From the NCBI GenBank assembly GCA_949825065.1, contig OX463842.1, forward strand, positions 53,516,034-53,580,033: 64,000 nt of DNA, in the 5' to 3' direction. This DNA is from Odontocerum albicorne (taxonomy: Eukaryota; Arthropoda; Insecta; Trichoptera; Odontoceridae). Each line of letters starts with the position of its first letter. Positions within the stretch are counted from its first letter, which is position 1. A program made the position numbers and the translations under genes. Below the pieces are notes generated by a model. The model did no database searches, was not told the DNA's origin, and saw nothing but the letters and a program-made list of their open reading frames with translations. This document shows positions 48,113 to 59,715 of this stretch, piece by piece.

Positions 48113-49039
48113 CAATAATAGTCGAAGAAAAGATTATCTAGATAGTTCAGTCTCAAGTATATCTCAAATATACCGTATAATGCCGAAGAAAGAAAAACTG
48201 AGATAAAGAAATTGAGAGAATTAATGTCAAACCTAGGCTGCATTTGGTGGGCGATTCTTCATTTTACGTTAGTCATCAAAGTACCAGAGATACCTTAAGA
48301 AAGGTTAAATAGATTATAGGCATAATAATGCATAAAATCAGGGTGACTCAGAAGTCCACGAATGGAAGAATACCGAATGTTTCATAATAGGATCGGAAGT
48401 TGAATGAATAGATCAGGTAGCTTACCAAAATCAATGCTGAAGCTGAAAAGGTTGCCAAAGACTGAACTAGACAGAGCATACTGTAAGATGTACCGACGAT
48501 GGAAGGTTGGCCGTAAAAAATAATGAATTAGCGCAAAAGGACAGGGAAAAAATGTTGGCTTGGTTAGTTCAAAATTTATGATATATTTTACATTAAGTGA
48601 AATTTTATCATAATTTTTATTTATGCGTGAAATTCAAATACCAAAATCTGCTTCGTAATTTTGATTATAAAATCTGATTGATGTAAAATTTTTACTCGAC
48701 AAAATGGAACGAAAGCGAAGTGTGTACAAGGAAAACCCTTTAAGAAGTCCGCGCTGCCCGCGACCTGATTCGCGTGCGGATACTCGTACGTGTATGCGTG
48801 CATCACATCGCATTGCGTGAGTACTTTCACCAAATTATCAAACGTTTTCATCGATTCTCGACTATGAAAACTTACAAAAAAATCAAAACTTTAAACAAAT
48901 ACATTTTTTTTTTTTAACAAATACATTTTTTATACTCATCTTAAATCGAACGAATTTTATTTTTTATACTTTAAGAATATTTTTTTAACCTATATGACCA
49001 CAGTTTTAAAGTTTTAGTTTGTTTATTTATTTATTAATA
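48113..49039. other. No gene recognised
   Basis: Unique sequence; short frames are unsupported. A G+C-richer patch lies at 48745-48830. Confidence 0.4.
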
Positions 49040-49380
49040 CTAACTGTACCCAGTCACGCGTTGCTGTGGCTCAGACTGGTTAAATGGAAAAGAAAGAAAA
49101 GAGAAAGCACACGTTTCTAATATGTTTAATTTCACAATGTTTGTGGGTATACAATATTTTTGACGTGTTTCAGCCACTCTCAGCCTGTCGCGTTAATTCT
49201 GTTGAGAACGAAGTAGATCTGAAGCTGCAGAACGCGATCGCCGTGGTCGCAACCGTGCATCCTCAAGTCTGGATGCACGTCGATCTGCTGCTTCCTCGGC
49301 GTTTTGATGAACTAAAGCAGATCGATTGCACTGAAAAAGAAGAAAAAAGTTACAACGAAAATATATAAAATTGCGAAACA

Positions 49381-49575
49381 TTAAAAAAGGAACTGAATAA
49401 TATTGTTAAGTTCGTAGACGTCTTTGTCCTTGGTGGCAATAATAGCTCGTTCACTCAGCCAATCGTGATTCTTATAATTGATTTGAATATTGGGAAATAC
49501 TTTTTCAACCAATTCTGCTTTTGACGTCACGTAACGGCAACACACGCAATATACATTTCGATTTCGAATATTCAA
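49381..49575 (-). pseudogene. Helitron helicase C-terminal remnant
   Basis: The minus frame has AELVEKVFPNIQINYKNHDW and LSERAIIATKDKDVYELNN, the conserved block downstream of the helicase motor. It follows directly after the truncated helicase entry, so most of the motor domain is deleted between them. Confidence 0.75.
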
Positions 49576-51035
49576 TAATAAATATTAAAGTTTGCATTAT
49601 CTGATCGTAAACGCCTTTTTGCTCAAGCGTTAGCTTAGGAATATTTGATTGCACATACGACAAAAGATCACCCGTGTTGTAATTTTGTTCACGACGCAAT
49701 TCTACATCGAACGAAGCAGCAGCAGATCGATTCAGTGATGGCATTCCCAATTGATTGAGAACTTTGTTCGCAATTTCTAAGCACAAATCTTCAATCAATA
49801 CCAACGCTTCGTTGTAGATTTCTGCTGAGAAATCCATGTTCATATTTGAATTTTCCTCGCGTATTCGACGTAAAATATCTTCAGCTAAGTGCGATTTATA
49901 TTTCTCCCATAACTCTGTTGGACATGAAGGAGAGCAGGTGGTCAATATGATTGCAAACAATTCACGAATTTGATCTGGATGTGACATGTTGCACGCGTCA
50001 TTAATGCATACATCCCAATGTCGGTCGTTCTCAAATAAATTCAGAGCTTGACATGCACTGCGTCAAGTGGCATGTGTAACGCCGTTGACAATTCTCAATT
50101 GCTGGAAAGACGTTGGACCGGGCACATTTACCAACAGCATGCGAAGAAAGAAGCATTCATCTTGATTGGGATGCACGGTATACAGTCTGCCTATCGTAGT
50201 TTCTTTGAATATGCCAGGTTGTCCGTCGACTCGCTCTCCTCGTTTGCGTCGTTCAAATGATTTTCTACTCGCATTCCACGTGTAATACGTAGGCACTACC
50301 AAATACAGCAGTGTTTTCGCAAACGCGTCATTTTGACATAGCGTGAAGAAAGCAGTTAACGTTGTAGCCGGTGGATTCAGGACTATTTGTTGCACATTTG
50401 CAGCTGTGAAATAAACGCGTTGTCCATTTTCTAGATGTACTGCTAAGTGAACAACAGCTGGACTTCTTTAATGTATGGAAAATTAAAGAATTCGTCATAC
50501 AGCTTCATTGCTGCTTATGTATCTTCCAGCCTGATACTGTGCGATTTCATCGATATGTATGACCGCATTTCTATCACTTTTTTCTGGTTGCATGCCAAAA
50601 ACTGCCATGTCGCTGCCTTTATTCACGTACTTACAAATGTATTTGATCGATTTAACGCAGTTACAGTATTCCACGTTTATGTGTGCTTTGTATGTTTTTG
50701 ATAGCAAAGGCTAATTATGGAACAGCCCAACGGTTGTCTACTTCGATGTTACCGTTTCGCATTTGTATGGTTGCTAATTTACCGCCATCTTCTGTTGATC
50801 TTATCGACTTATCGACGTCGGCATCGGGTATTTCAGCGCATATTACATCGTCAATTTCATTTGAACTGATTTTGTTATAGAACCAGATTAGTATATGTGC
50901 GTGTGGCAATCCTCTCTTTCGCCATTCCACTGAGTACATCCAACAGCGCACAGACCCAAACACTTCATGTTTTACCATGAAATCCATCAGCGATTTCAGC
51001 TTCTGTCTGAAAACACGTGCTGTGATGTCATGCAT
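49505..51035 (-). pseudogene. Helitron Rep/helicase polyprotein, degenerate
   Basis: This encodes the rolling-circle Rep of Helitrons. Minus-strand pieces in order are 51035-50715, 50707-50495, 50395-50063 and 49987-49505. The last three share a frame interrupted by nonsense codons, with one frameshift before them. The first piece has the HUH motif in GLPHAHILIW. The second has the catalytic tyrosine segment SIKYICKYVNKGSD (two Tyr in Y..KY..K). The last reads EIYNEALVLIEDLCLEIANK and TLEQKGVYDQIMQ, the entry to the PIF1-like helicase domain. The ATPase core (Walker A and B) is missing. Not functional. Confidence 0.85.
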
Positions 51036-51084
51036 GACAAATTGAAAACAGTAATTGATTCAAAATGCCCCTAATTAGTGAACA

Positions 51085-51330
51085 CAAAGGGGATAATTTT
51101 CCATCAGGATAACGCTAGACTGCATGTTTCTTTGGTGAACCGTAAAAAAAATGTTAATTTTGACTTAGCCGCCGTATTTCTCAGATTTAACATCTGATTT
51201 GTTTCGCTCTTTACAGAACTGCCTCAAGGGGAAAAAATCGATTACCTGGATGACTGCAAAAGTTACCACCAGATATATTTCCTCAAAAAGACAAAAGGTT
51301 CTGCGGATATGGAATTATAAACAGCAGAAT
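51085..51330 (+). pseudogene. mariner transposase C-terminal fragment nested in the Helitron
   Basis: The plus strand reads FHQDNARLHVSLVNRKK, a decayed PPYFSDLT, LFRSLQNCLKGK and KRQKVLRIWNYK. This matches the end of a different mariner lineage (HQDNARPH...LFRSLQN) from the two copies at 14-16 kb. No inverted termini seen. Confidence 0.7.
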
Positions 51331-52358
51331 TAAATATTGTTTCATCATTCTGTCGTGTAGCTCATGACGGAGCATCGTGACTCACATGATAGCCTCGTTG
51401 ATAATCTAAATAAAGTAATTTCTTTGTATTTCTACCTGAAAAGCGAATGAACTTTTTGGACAACACAATACTTCAGCAGAAATATTTAAGATTTAGTGTT
51501 TAGTGCTAAGGGCGAACTATGAATATCGGAAGGACCTAAGAGTAAAAAAAAATGATTACTAATTTATTTATCTTCCGCATCATCGCAGTTATTCTTCTCT
51601 TTGGCTTGCTGGATTCCTTCAGTACATTCCTTGGCGTCTCTGGAAGAAAGGCATCAAATTATATACATATTCGGTTTGATGTTTCTGAATAATGTTATTA
51701 TACTATAAAACATACACAAATACATACCATGAATTCAAATGAAAATTAATCGACACAGTTCAAATTCACCGCTAATTGCACTGAAAAATAAGAAAACAGT
51801 TTAAGAAAACCGAAATGAAAGACAGCAGCTATTGTTACGACGCACACAGTACAAAATGGCGGATAAAAATTTAGTATACCATGTGTTGCTTTTACGTCCA
51901 AACATATGGCGCTATTTTTACAACACATGTATTTGAAAATTTAATATTAATTATTTAATTATTTAATATTTATTATTTAATATTCGAAATCAAAATGAAA
52001 ATAAATTGAAATCTATATTGCGTGTGTTGCCGTCACGTTCAACAGGGGGCGCTCACATTATTTCGTCTGTTTTATATACTTTTTATATACAAATGTATAA
52101 AAAACAATATATATAAACATGCATGCATTTAAACGCAACCTTTTGTCAAAATTTCAAAGTAATCGGTGAAGAACTTTCGGAGAATAGAGATTTTTGATTA
52201 ACGAATATTTACATTTTTATTAATATAGATTAAAACTATACAATTGATGTGAAACTTACGTACACTCTAGGATTATCAGTAAATATTTTATGAAATATTA
52301 TTTTAACAATTTAGTTTTAAGTAAAAATAACATCGCAAAATCCAAAAATTTAACTTAG

Positions 52359-52376
52359 CCCCCCCCCCCCCCCCCC
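52359..52376 (+). repeat. Poly-C run (18 C) followed by (AC)n
   Basis: An uninterrupted C18 then ACACACACA. Potential i-motif/G-quadruplex sequence; also a place where assembly length may be wrong. Confidence 0.9.
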
Positions 52377-52539
52377 ACACACACAGGTAGGAGCCTCGCT
52401 TGGTGCTGAGAGCTACGCTGCGAGCTAGGTGGCATATCCTAGCGAACCAACGCACACTCCATTCTATCGCAATGGACACACTGCACGCTACGTGACTATT
52501 ATAGTCAGTAGTGTAGTTCTAGGCACAAAGCATGGCTCC

Positions 52540-52735
52540 TATGATATACCTGTGTGGCCGACGCCGTAGGAAACGGAAAGAAATATGAAAAATAGGAGAG
52601 CAAGTATCACAATATAGTATGTATGGATAAAGACGAAGCAAGAGTTGTATTGATGGATAGGGATAGAAAGGCGGGGAAATCGGAAAATCCCAAAAAGAGC
52701 ATTGCGAGATGGTGTCCTCGTACTTGTACATGCAG
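52540..52735 (+). pseudogene. Family K LINE C-terminal fragment
   Basis: The plus strand reads VCMDKDEARVVLMDRDRKAG and KSIARW, closely parallel to 38.4 kb. The minus-strand 70-residue frame is antisense. Confidence 0.6.
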
Positions 52736-52833
52736 ATTCAAATATTTTTGTATCGCTAAATATTCTTGAGTTAAAATATGTATTAAAATATGTATTAAAT
52801 ATGTATTAAAATAAAATATTCTTGAGTTAATAT

Positions 52834-54455
52834 ATTCTGCTATTATGTTTTGGTGAATAGACTATGATAAATGTAGAATTATTATTAACACAACAAATGA
52901 TTGACAGTTCAATATAACCGAATATTGTGCTATTATGTTTTGGTGAATAAACTATGATAAATGTAGAATTATTATTAATACGACAAATGATTAATATTTC
53001 AATATAACCGAATATTGTGCTATTATGTTTTGGTGAATAAACTATGATAAATGTAGAATTATTATTAATACGACAAATGATTGACAGTTCTATATAACCG
53101 AATATTGTGCTATTATGTTTTGGTGAATAAACTATGATAAATTTAGAATTATTATTAATACGACAAATGATTGACAGTTCAATATAACCGAATATTCTGC
53201 TATTATGTTTTGGTGAATAAAATATGATAAATGTAGAATTATTAATACGACAAATGATTGACAGTTCAATATAACCGAATATTGTGCTATTATGTTTTGG
53301 TGAATAAACTATGATAAATGTAGAATTATTAATACGACAAATGATTGACAGTTCAATATAACCGAATATTGTGCTATTATGTTTTGGTGAATAAACTATG
53401 ATAAATGTAGAATTATAAATACGACAAATGATTGACAGTTCAATATAACCGAATATTGTGCTATTATGTTTTGGTGAATAAACTATGATAAATGTAGAAT
53501 TATAAATACGACAAATGATTGACAGTTCAATATAACCGAATATTGTACTATTTTGTTTTGTTGAATAAACTATGATAAATGTAGAACTATTAATACGACA
53601 AATGATTGACAGTTCAATATAGCCGAATATTGTGCTATTATGTTTTGGTGAATAAACTATGATAAATGTAGAATTATTAATACGACAAATGATTGACAGT
53701 TCAATATAACCGAATATTGTGCTATTATGTTTTGGTGAATAAACTATGATAAATGTAGAATTATTAATACGACAAATGATTGACAGTTCAATATAACCGA
53801 ATATTGTGCTATTTTGTTTTGGTGAATAAACTATGATAAATGTAGAATTATTAATACGACAAATGATTGACAGTTCAATATAACCGAATATTGTGCTATT
53901 ATGTTTTGGTGAATAAACTATGATAAATGTAGAATTATTAATACGACAAATGATTGACAGTTCAATATAACCGAATATTGTGCTATTATGTTTTGGTGAA
54001 TAAACTATGATAAATGTAGAATTATTAATACGACAAATGATTGACAGTTCAATATAACCGAATATTGTGCTTTTATGTTTTGGTGAATAAACTATGATAA
54101 ATGTAGAACTATTAATACGACAAAAGATTGACAGTTCAATATAGCCGAATATTGTGCTTTTATGTTTTGGTGAATAAACTATGATAAATGTAGAATTATT
54201 GATACGACAAATGATTGACAGTTCAATATAACCGAATATTGCGCTATTATGTTTTGGTGAATAAACTATAATAAATGTAGAATTATTATTAATACGACAA
54301 ATGATTGACAGTTCAATATAACCGAATATTGTGCTTTTATGTTTTGGTGAATAAACTATGATTAATATAGAATTATTAATACGACAAATGATTGACAGTT
54401 CAATATAACCAAATATTGTGCTATTATGTTTTGGTGAATGAACTATGATAAATGA
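52834..54455. repeat. 87-bp satellite-like array, about 19 copies
   Basis: Unit includes GTGCTATTATGTTTTGGTGA, ATAAACTATGATAAATGTAG and GACAAATGATTGACAGTTCA. Some units have an extra ATT (90 bp). The largest array in the window. It ends shortly before the LTR element at 54493. Confidence 0.97.
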
Positions 54456-54492
54456 AATTTGATTAAGGTTATTGAAATATTGACGTTGATAC

Positions 54493-55058
54493 TGTAGGAT
54501 ACCTACCTAAATAATTGTCAAAATAAATAAGTGAATTGTTAAACATAATTAAATTAAATTAATTATTGTTAAAATAGTAAACATACAGGGTCAATGACCG
54601 ATGAAGTACTTATAGATTGTCACACGCCAGGAACGTCAAAAATGTTTACTATTTTATAGTATTTGCGACCTGTCTAGCCGTCTGCCAATATAAATAAATA
54701 TCTACCCGTAAACCAGAAGAGAAGGACAGAATATGTATCGCGAACTGGTTCACTCACTTGTATAAATTACCTACTCGCCGAGAAATAAACATTGATTATT
54801 ATTGTTCATTCAACTGTCAAGACTTGTATTATTTACCCACTATTCACTTTCGCCTTCATCCGCATTCCTGAGTATTTATATTTAAATAAATAAATACAAA
54901 TCAAGATCATCACGACATATCAAGATAACCAACTCGCTACGTTGATGACCCTGAACGAAAAGGAACGCAGAATTCAACTAAAACGAAGATAACGACGTCA
55001 ATATCAACATCATCGTGCTGATAGGATACATGCTACATTGATAACGACCATCGCTATA
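54493..55058 (+). repeat. 5' LTR
   Basis: Starts TGTAGGATACCTACC, ends ..GACCATCGCTATA. Nearly identical to 56181-56753, including CAGGGTCAATGACCGATG and CCTGTCTAGCCGTCTGC. Confidence 0.85.
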
Positions 55059-55059
55059 T

Positions 55060-55070
55060 TGGTGACCCCG
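55060..55070 (+). promoter_or_regulatory. Primer-binding site, tRNA-Trp type
   Basis: TGGTGACCCCG matches the first 11 bases of the tRNA-Trp primer site; the next bases (CACGAA) differ from the 17-base match at 10887-10903. Confidence 0.65.
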
Positions 55071-55229
55071 CACGAAAAATGGACACATTCTCCGACTATA
55101 TCGAACATCGCTACATTGAGCCCGCACGAAAACTGAACCCGCACGAAAACTGAACCCGCACGAAAACTGAACCCGAACGGAAACTGAATACGTACCTCGA
55201 CTATATCGAATATCGCCGACAAGATAGCA

Positions 55230-55478
55230 ATGTCAAAACTAGTGCAACTCGACACCGGCATCAGCAGCAACGCGATGAGCATCATGAGCAGTTTTGTCAA
55301 CGAGATTTTCGAGTGCACCGCCGCCAACGCCAACCGCCTCGCCCACTATAACAAGATGAGCATCATCACCAGCAGAGAGATCCAGACCACCGTCAAGATT
55401 CTTCTGCCCGGCGAATTGGTCAAGCATGCCGCCAGCAAGGACACCAGAGCCGTCACTCAGATACAACACATCATCTGA
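55230..55478 (+). CDS. Histone H2B-like ORF captured by an LTR retrotransposon
   Basis: An 82-residue open frame. From residue 5 it matches the core of histone H2[37 protein letters not shown] and [19 protein letters not shown]. It thus covers loop 1, helix 2, loop 2, helix 3 and the start of the C-terminal helix. The basic N-terminal tail and helix 1 are absent, and the last residues (QIQHII) replace the usual KYTSSK. H2B normally pairs with H2A in the nucleosome; a product lacking helix 1 could not form a complete fold. There are no stops or frameshifts, yet many replacements in a protein that is otherwise nearly invariant, suggesting relaxed or altered constraint. Start: first ATG, 171 bp after the LTR. 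The interval is GC-rich compared with its surroundings. Opposite-strand frames are shadows. Confidence 0.8.
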   Translation: MSKLVQLDTGISSNAMSIMSSFVNEIFECTAANANRLAHYNKMSIITSREIQTTVKILLPGELVKHAASKDTRAVTQIQHII

Positions 55479-56180
55479 TGTGGACGAGCCCGACGCCAGC
55501 TCACGTGAGGTCAGTCCTGGCGATCAGCCACACGATTTACAGGATTGCCTCCCTCGACGAACTACTGACCGACAAGATGCTGGAGCAGACAAGCATCGCT
55601 ACAACATCGATACAACCACGGACATCGATACAACCACGCTACAACATCGATACAACCACGATACAACCACGCTACCACCACGCTGCAGCCACGAGCACCG
55701 CAGACTCCACCATCATCACCATCATCAAGCACCTGCAGATCAACCGTCCACATCGGACGCCATCTGCAACTTGATCTACACCATCATCACCATCATCAAG
55801 CATCTGCAGATCAACCTTCCACATCGGACGCCATCTGCAACTTGATCTACACCATCACCACCATCGTCAAGAATCTGCAGATCCACCTTCCACCGCGGAC
55901 GCCATCTGCAACTTGATCCACACAACCAATCATCGACGATCAACGCAACGACCAACCAAGCATCGACGACAATCCGAATTTAGCGAGAGACGACCAAATC
56001 TACCCCCCGCTTCCGCATCATCCATCTGACCGACAGATCTGGGAAAAAACGCCACGCGCTGCTGTTATCCACGTACCTACTTTGACACGGGAAACGGATA
56101 ACCAGCCCAGGCGTCAGATGCACCGGAACCTAACGTTCACGTAGGGCACGCGCTATCTACGTTCACTAGGAAGGGAGCCA

Positions 56181-56753
56181 TGTAGGACACCTACCTAAAA
56201 ATAATTGTCAAAATAAATAAGTGAATTGTTAAACATAATTAAATTAAATTAATTATTGTTAAAATAGTAAACATACAGGGTCAATGACCGATGAAGTACT
56301 TATAGATTGTCACACGCCAGGAACGTCAAAAATGTTTACTATTTTATAGTATTTGCGACCTGTCTAGCCGTCTGCAAATACAAATAAATATCTAGCCGTA
56401 AACCAGAAGAGAAGGACAGAATATGTATCGCGAACTGGTTCACTCACTTGTATAAATTACCTACTCGCCGAGAAATAAACATTGATTATTATTGTTCATT
56501 CAACTGTCAAGACTTGTATTATTTACCCGCTATTCACTTTCGCCTTCATCCGCATTCCTGAGTATTTATATTTAAATAAATAAATACAAATCAAGATCAT
56601 CACGACATATCAAGATAACCAACTCGCTACATTGATGACCCTGAACGAAAAGGAACGCAGAATTCAACTAAAACGAAGATAGCGATGTCAATATCAACAT
56701 TATCAGCACATCCTAATAGGATACATGCTACATTGATAACGACCATCGCTATA
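56181..56753 (+). repeat. 3' LTR
   Basis: Begins TGTAGGACACCTACC directly after the purine tract; ends CGCTATA followed by the ATAC target duplication. Confidence 0.85.
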
Positions 56754-56757
56754 ATAC

Positions 56758-57204
56758 GATAAAGATAACAAAACTTACAAAATGTCTGTGAGGCAAATCG
56801 TGACTTAGTCATTAGAGCCAAAACAGTCACAATAAAGTTTTAAACTCCTTTACTTGAGAAATAAGTAGGAGACATTACGAGTATGATAGCAAAATCGCAG
56901 AAGACTCGAGCAGTATTGTGTTAAAAGGGGGGACAACACCTGATACTCGTAATACATTAAGTATCCATAATAAAACTTGCAAAAAATCAAAGAAAGTTTC
57001 GTTTGCGCTCCCCTGAAGATGAGGTGAAAACCTTGAAACCGGTAGGGTTATACCGTCACAAAAAAGTGGAATAAATAGTGGTTGAAAAAAATAAATAATA
57101 ATGCCTTTTAACCTCCACAACGTTATTGCCTTAACTTTAAACAACAAGGAAAGTTTCGAGTCAATATTTCAAAAAAGGCAGATATAATGAAAATGCACCA
57201 CATG
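56758..57204. other. No gene; small structured motif
   Basis: Positions 57012-57045 read CTGAAGATGAGGTGAAAACC then TTGAAACCGGTAGGG. It has a GAGGT/ACCTT stem and resembles the 'CTGAAGATG...GAAACCGGT' motif seen in many interspersed repeats; the element class is not identified. Confidence 0.4.
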
Positions 57205-57588
57205 TGATATGTATCTCAAGGGAAAGAAAATACACCACGTGTGTATCTCATGGGAAAGAAAATACACCACATATGTATCTCAAGGGAAAGAAAATACACC
57301 ACATATGTATTACAATGGAAAGAAAATATGCCACATGTGTATCTCAAGGGGAAAAAAATACACCACATGTGTATCTCAAAGGAAAGAAAATACACCACAT
57401 ATGTATCTCAAGGGAAAGAAAATACACCACATATATATCTCAAGGGAAAGAAAATACACCACATATGTATCTCAAGGGAAAGAAAATACACCATATATGT
57501 ATCTCAAAGGAAATAAAATACATCACATATGTATCTCAAGGGAAAGAAAATACATCACATATGTATCTCAAGGGAAAGAAAATAAATA
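57205..57588. repeat. 32-bp minisatellite, 12 copies
   Basis: Unit GTATCTCAAGGGAAAGAAAA then TACACCACATAT. Overlapping frames in several phases (up to 161 residues) are artefacts. Confidence 0.97.
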
Positions 57589-57899
57589 TCTACAAAAGGT
57601 ATCTATAGGTAGAACTGATTTAATCAGAGAGCAGATTGGTCAAAAGAGTTTGTCAGTGATGGTTTATCTAAAGACAAATATGAAATACTTCTAATATAGT
57701 ACAATAGTATTGGGTAATATATTTAAAAAAAACTTGTTCTCATTTGCCTTTATTATTTTACAAAACACAACAAAGAACTTTGTATTATTTGGACAAAAAA
57801 TAATACCGTGTCACTTTAAACCGGCTCCTTGTTTCGGAACAATTTATTTAAATCGCCCCCATCAACAAAGTACGAGTACGAGTAGATCTCGGGATGTCA

Positions 57900-58620
57900 A
57901 ATAAAAAAGCAAATACGAAACGAAGGAATTCTTTGTTCGCCGGAATTTTCAATTTATAAGCGGAGCGCGCGCGGGGAAATCTTAAATGCGAGTTTTTTTT
58001 TTTCAAAAGAATCAAGTATTTAACAGAGAGCAACGCGTCCCAATTACTAGCGGCCCCTGGACGGGAGGGTCGGGGGCGATGGTAAAGTGTGACTAGGGGC
58101 CGGGGCGGGGTGTGATGTGCCCCTCCCCCGTTCCGAGCCACCTGCCACGGATGATTGCCATTTGTCACCAAATGACAGACGAGCGCTCCGACGGGCCTAA
58201 AAACAGATTTGGTGAAAAAATTATTCGAAAATATATTCCGCCGCCATTCTCCTCACGATTTCATTAAAGCGCCGCCACTGAGAATCACAGCTGGCCCGTG
58301 ACGTGACTTTTATAAGATTTTATGATCAATTTTAATTATCGTGACTGTAGCAGGCTTCCTGGAATGCTTATTAACATTTAAATTAACTTTTTACCTGCGC
58401 CCCCCGCCCCGTCCCGTCCCGCACCACCCCCGGCGGTTACCTTTTGTAAATACACTAAGCTAATAACATTTAATACAACAGAAGGAAAAACACCGAACGG
58501 CTCTTTTGTTTTGGAAATGAAACTTTTCTCATTGTAGCCATTATATGAATATCAATTAACAGAATATTGAATTAACGCTGCGGCGTGCCACGTTCAAAAT
58601 AACAGCTTTTAACATAAGGA
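57900..58620. other. Unique block with GC-rich islands, possible regulatory DNA
   Basis: GC-rich cores at 57960, 58045-58140 and 58395-58435 alternate with AT-rich homeodomain-like cores (TTTTATAAGATTTTATGATC, TTTTAATTATCG). There is no repeat and no supported ORF; the 107-residue minus frame is low complexity. The most enhancer-like block in the window by appearance. Confidence 0.3.
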
Positions 58621-58776
58621 TGGCGGATAATGTTTTCGATGAGCTCTTTTGCAACTAAACTATTTAACGTTTCTATCTATATTATCGAAATTTTAATCAT
58701 TATCCCGAGAACTTTTCTTAGCCTTTCTCTTTGTTCAGATATTGTTGTTGATCAAAACGAAAGAAATATTTTAATA

Positions 58777-59648
58777 TTTCATAGGCATTATCAACCTTTA
58801 CAAAGACTGTGATATTTCATAGTCATAATCAACCTTTACAAAGCCTGTGATATTTCATTGTCATAATCAACTTTTACAAAGCCTGTGATATTTCATAGTC
58901 ATAATCAACCTTTACAAATCTTGTGATATTTCATAGTCATAATCAACCTTTACACAACCTGTGATATTTTATTGTCATAATCAACCTTTACACAGCCTGT
59001 GATATTTCATTGTCATAATCAACCTTCACAAAGCCTGTGATATTTTATTGTCATAATCAACCTTTACAAAGCCTGTGATATTTCATAGTCATAATCAACC
59101 TTTACAAAACCAGTGATATTTCATTGTCATAATCAACCTTTACAAAGCCTGTGATATTTCATAGTCATAATCAACCTTTACACAGCCTGTGATATTTTAT
59201 TGTCATAATCAACCTTTACACAGCCTGTGATATTTCATTGTCATAATCAACCTTCACAAAGCCTGTGATATTTCATAGTCATAATCAACCTTTACAAAAC
59301 CAGTGATATTTCATTGTCATAATCAACCTTTACAAAGCCTGTGATATTTCATAGTCATAATCAACCTTTACACAGCCTGTGATATTTTATTGTCATAATC
59401 AACCTTTACCACAGCCTGTGATATTTCATTGTCATAATCAACCTTCACAAAGCCTGTGATATTTTATTGTCATAATCAACCTTTACAAAGCCTGTGATAT
59501 TTCATAGTCATAATCAACCTTTACAAAACCAGTGATATTTCATTGTCATAATCAACCTTTACAAAACCTGTGATATTTCATTGTCATAATCAACCTTTAC
59601 AAAGCCTGTGATATTTTATTGTCATAATCAACCTTTACAAAGCCTGTG
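58777..59648. repeat. 38-bp minisatellite, about 22 copies, with higher-order pattern
   Basis: Unit TATTTCATAGTCATAATC then AACCTTTACAAAGCCTGTGA. Variants (AAACCAGTG; TTCACAAAGCC; TTTTATTG) recur in the same order about 190 and 230 bp apart (59103, 59292, 59522), so multi-unit blocks were duplicated. Confidence 0.95.
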
Positions 59649-59715
59649 AAATTATCACAATTTTTCTCGACAGTTGGATATTTTTTTCCTAGGGAAAGTA
59701 GGAGTATGAAAACCA

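Larger units (their letters stand above)
49040..52229 (-). mobile_element. Helitron relic with both termini, 3.19 kb
   Basis: On the minus strand it begins TCTATATTAATAAAAATG (5' TC terminus, position 52229) next to a host A. It ends with a hairpin (CCAGTC...GACTGG, about 49050-49079) followed by GTACAGTTAG at 49040 and a host T. This is the Helitron pattern A|TC...hairpin...CTRR|T with C changed to T. Inside are Rep and helicase remnants. A mariner fragment (about 51085-51330) on the opposite strand is nested between the 5' end and Rep. A small Arg/Ala/Ser-rich frame lies near the 3' end (49323-49193, ADRRASRLEDARLRPRRSRS). Confidence 0.8.
54493..56753 (+). mobile_element. Non-autonomous CsRn1-like LTR retrotransposon carrying a histone H2B ORF
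   Basis: Two direct LTRs (54493-55058 and 56181-56753) differ by few changes. ATAC flanks both sides (54489-54492 and 56754-56757). A tRNA-Trp-type primer site follows the 5' LTR, and a GGAAGGGAGCCA purine tract precedes the 3' LTR. The 1.1-kb interior has no gag, protease, RT or integrase. In order it holds a leader of four or five CCCGCACGAAAA-type repeats (55070-55190), the H2B frame, an ACATCGATACAACCACG repeat region, and three ~72-bp repeats (55708-55920). It ends with about 180 bp (from about 56000) shared with the CsRn1 copy at 10.4-10.5 kb. It would need enzymes from a full-length relative to move. Confidence 0.85.
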
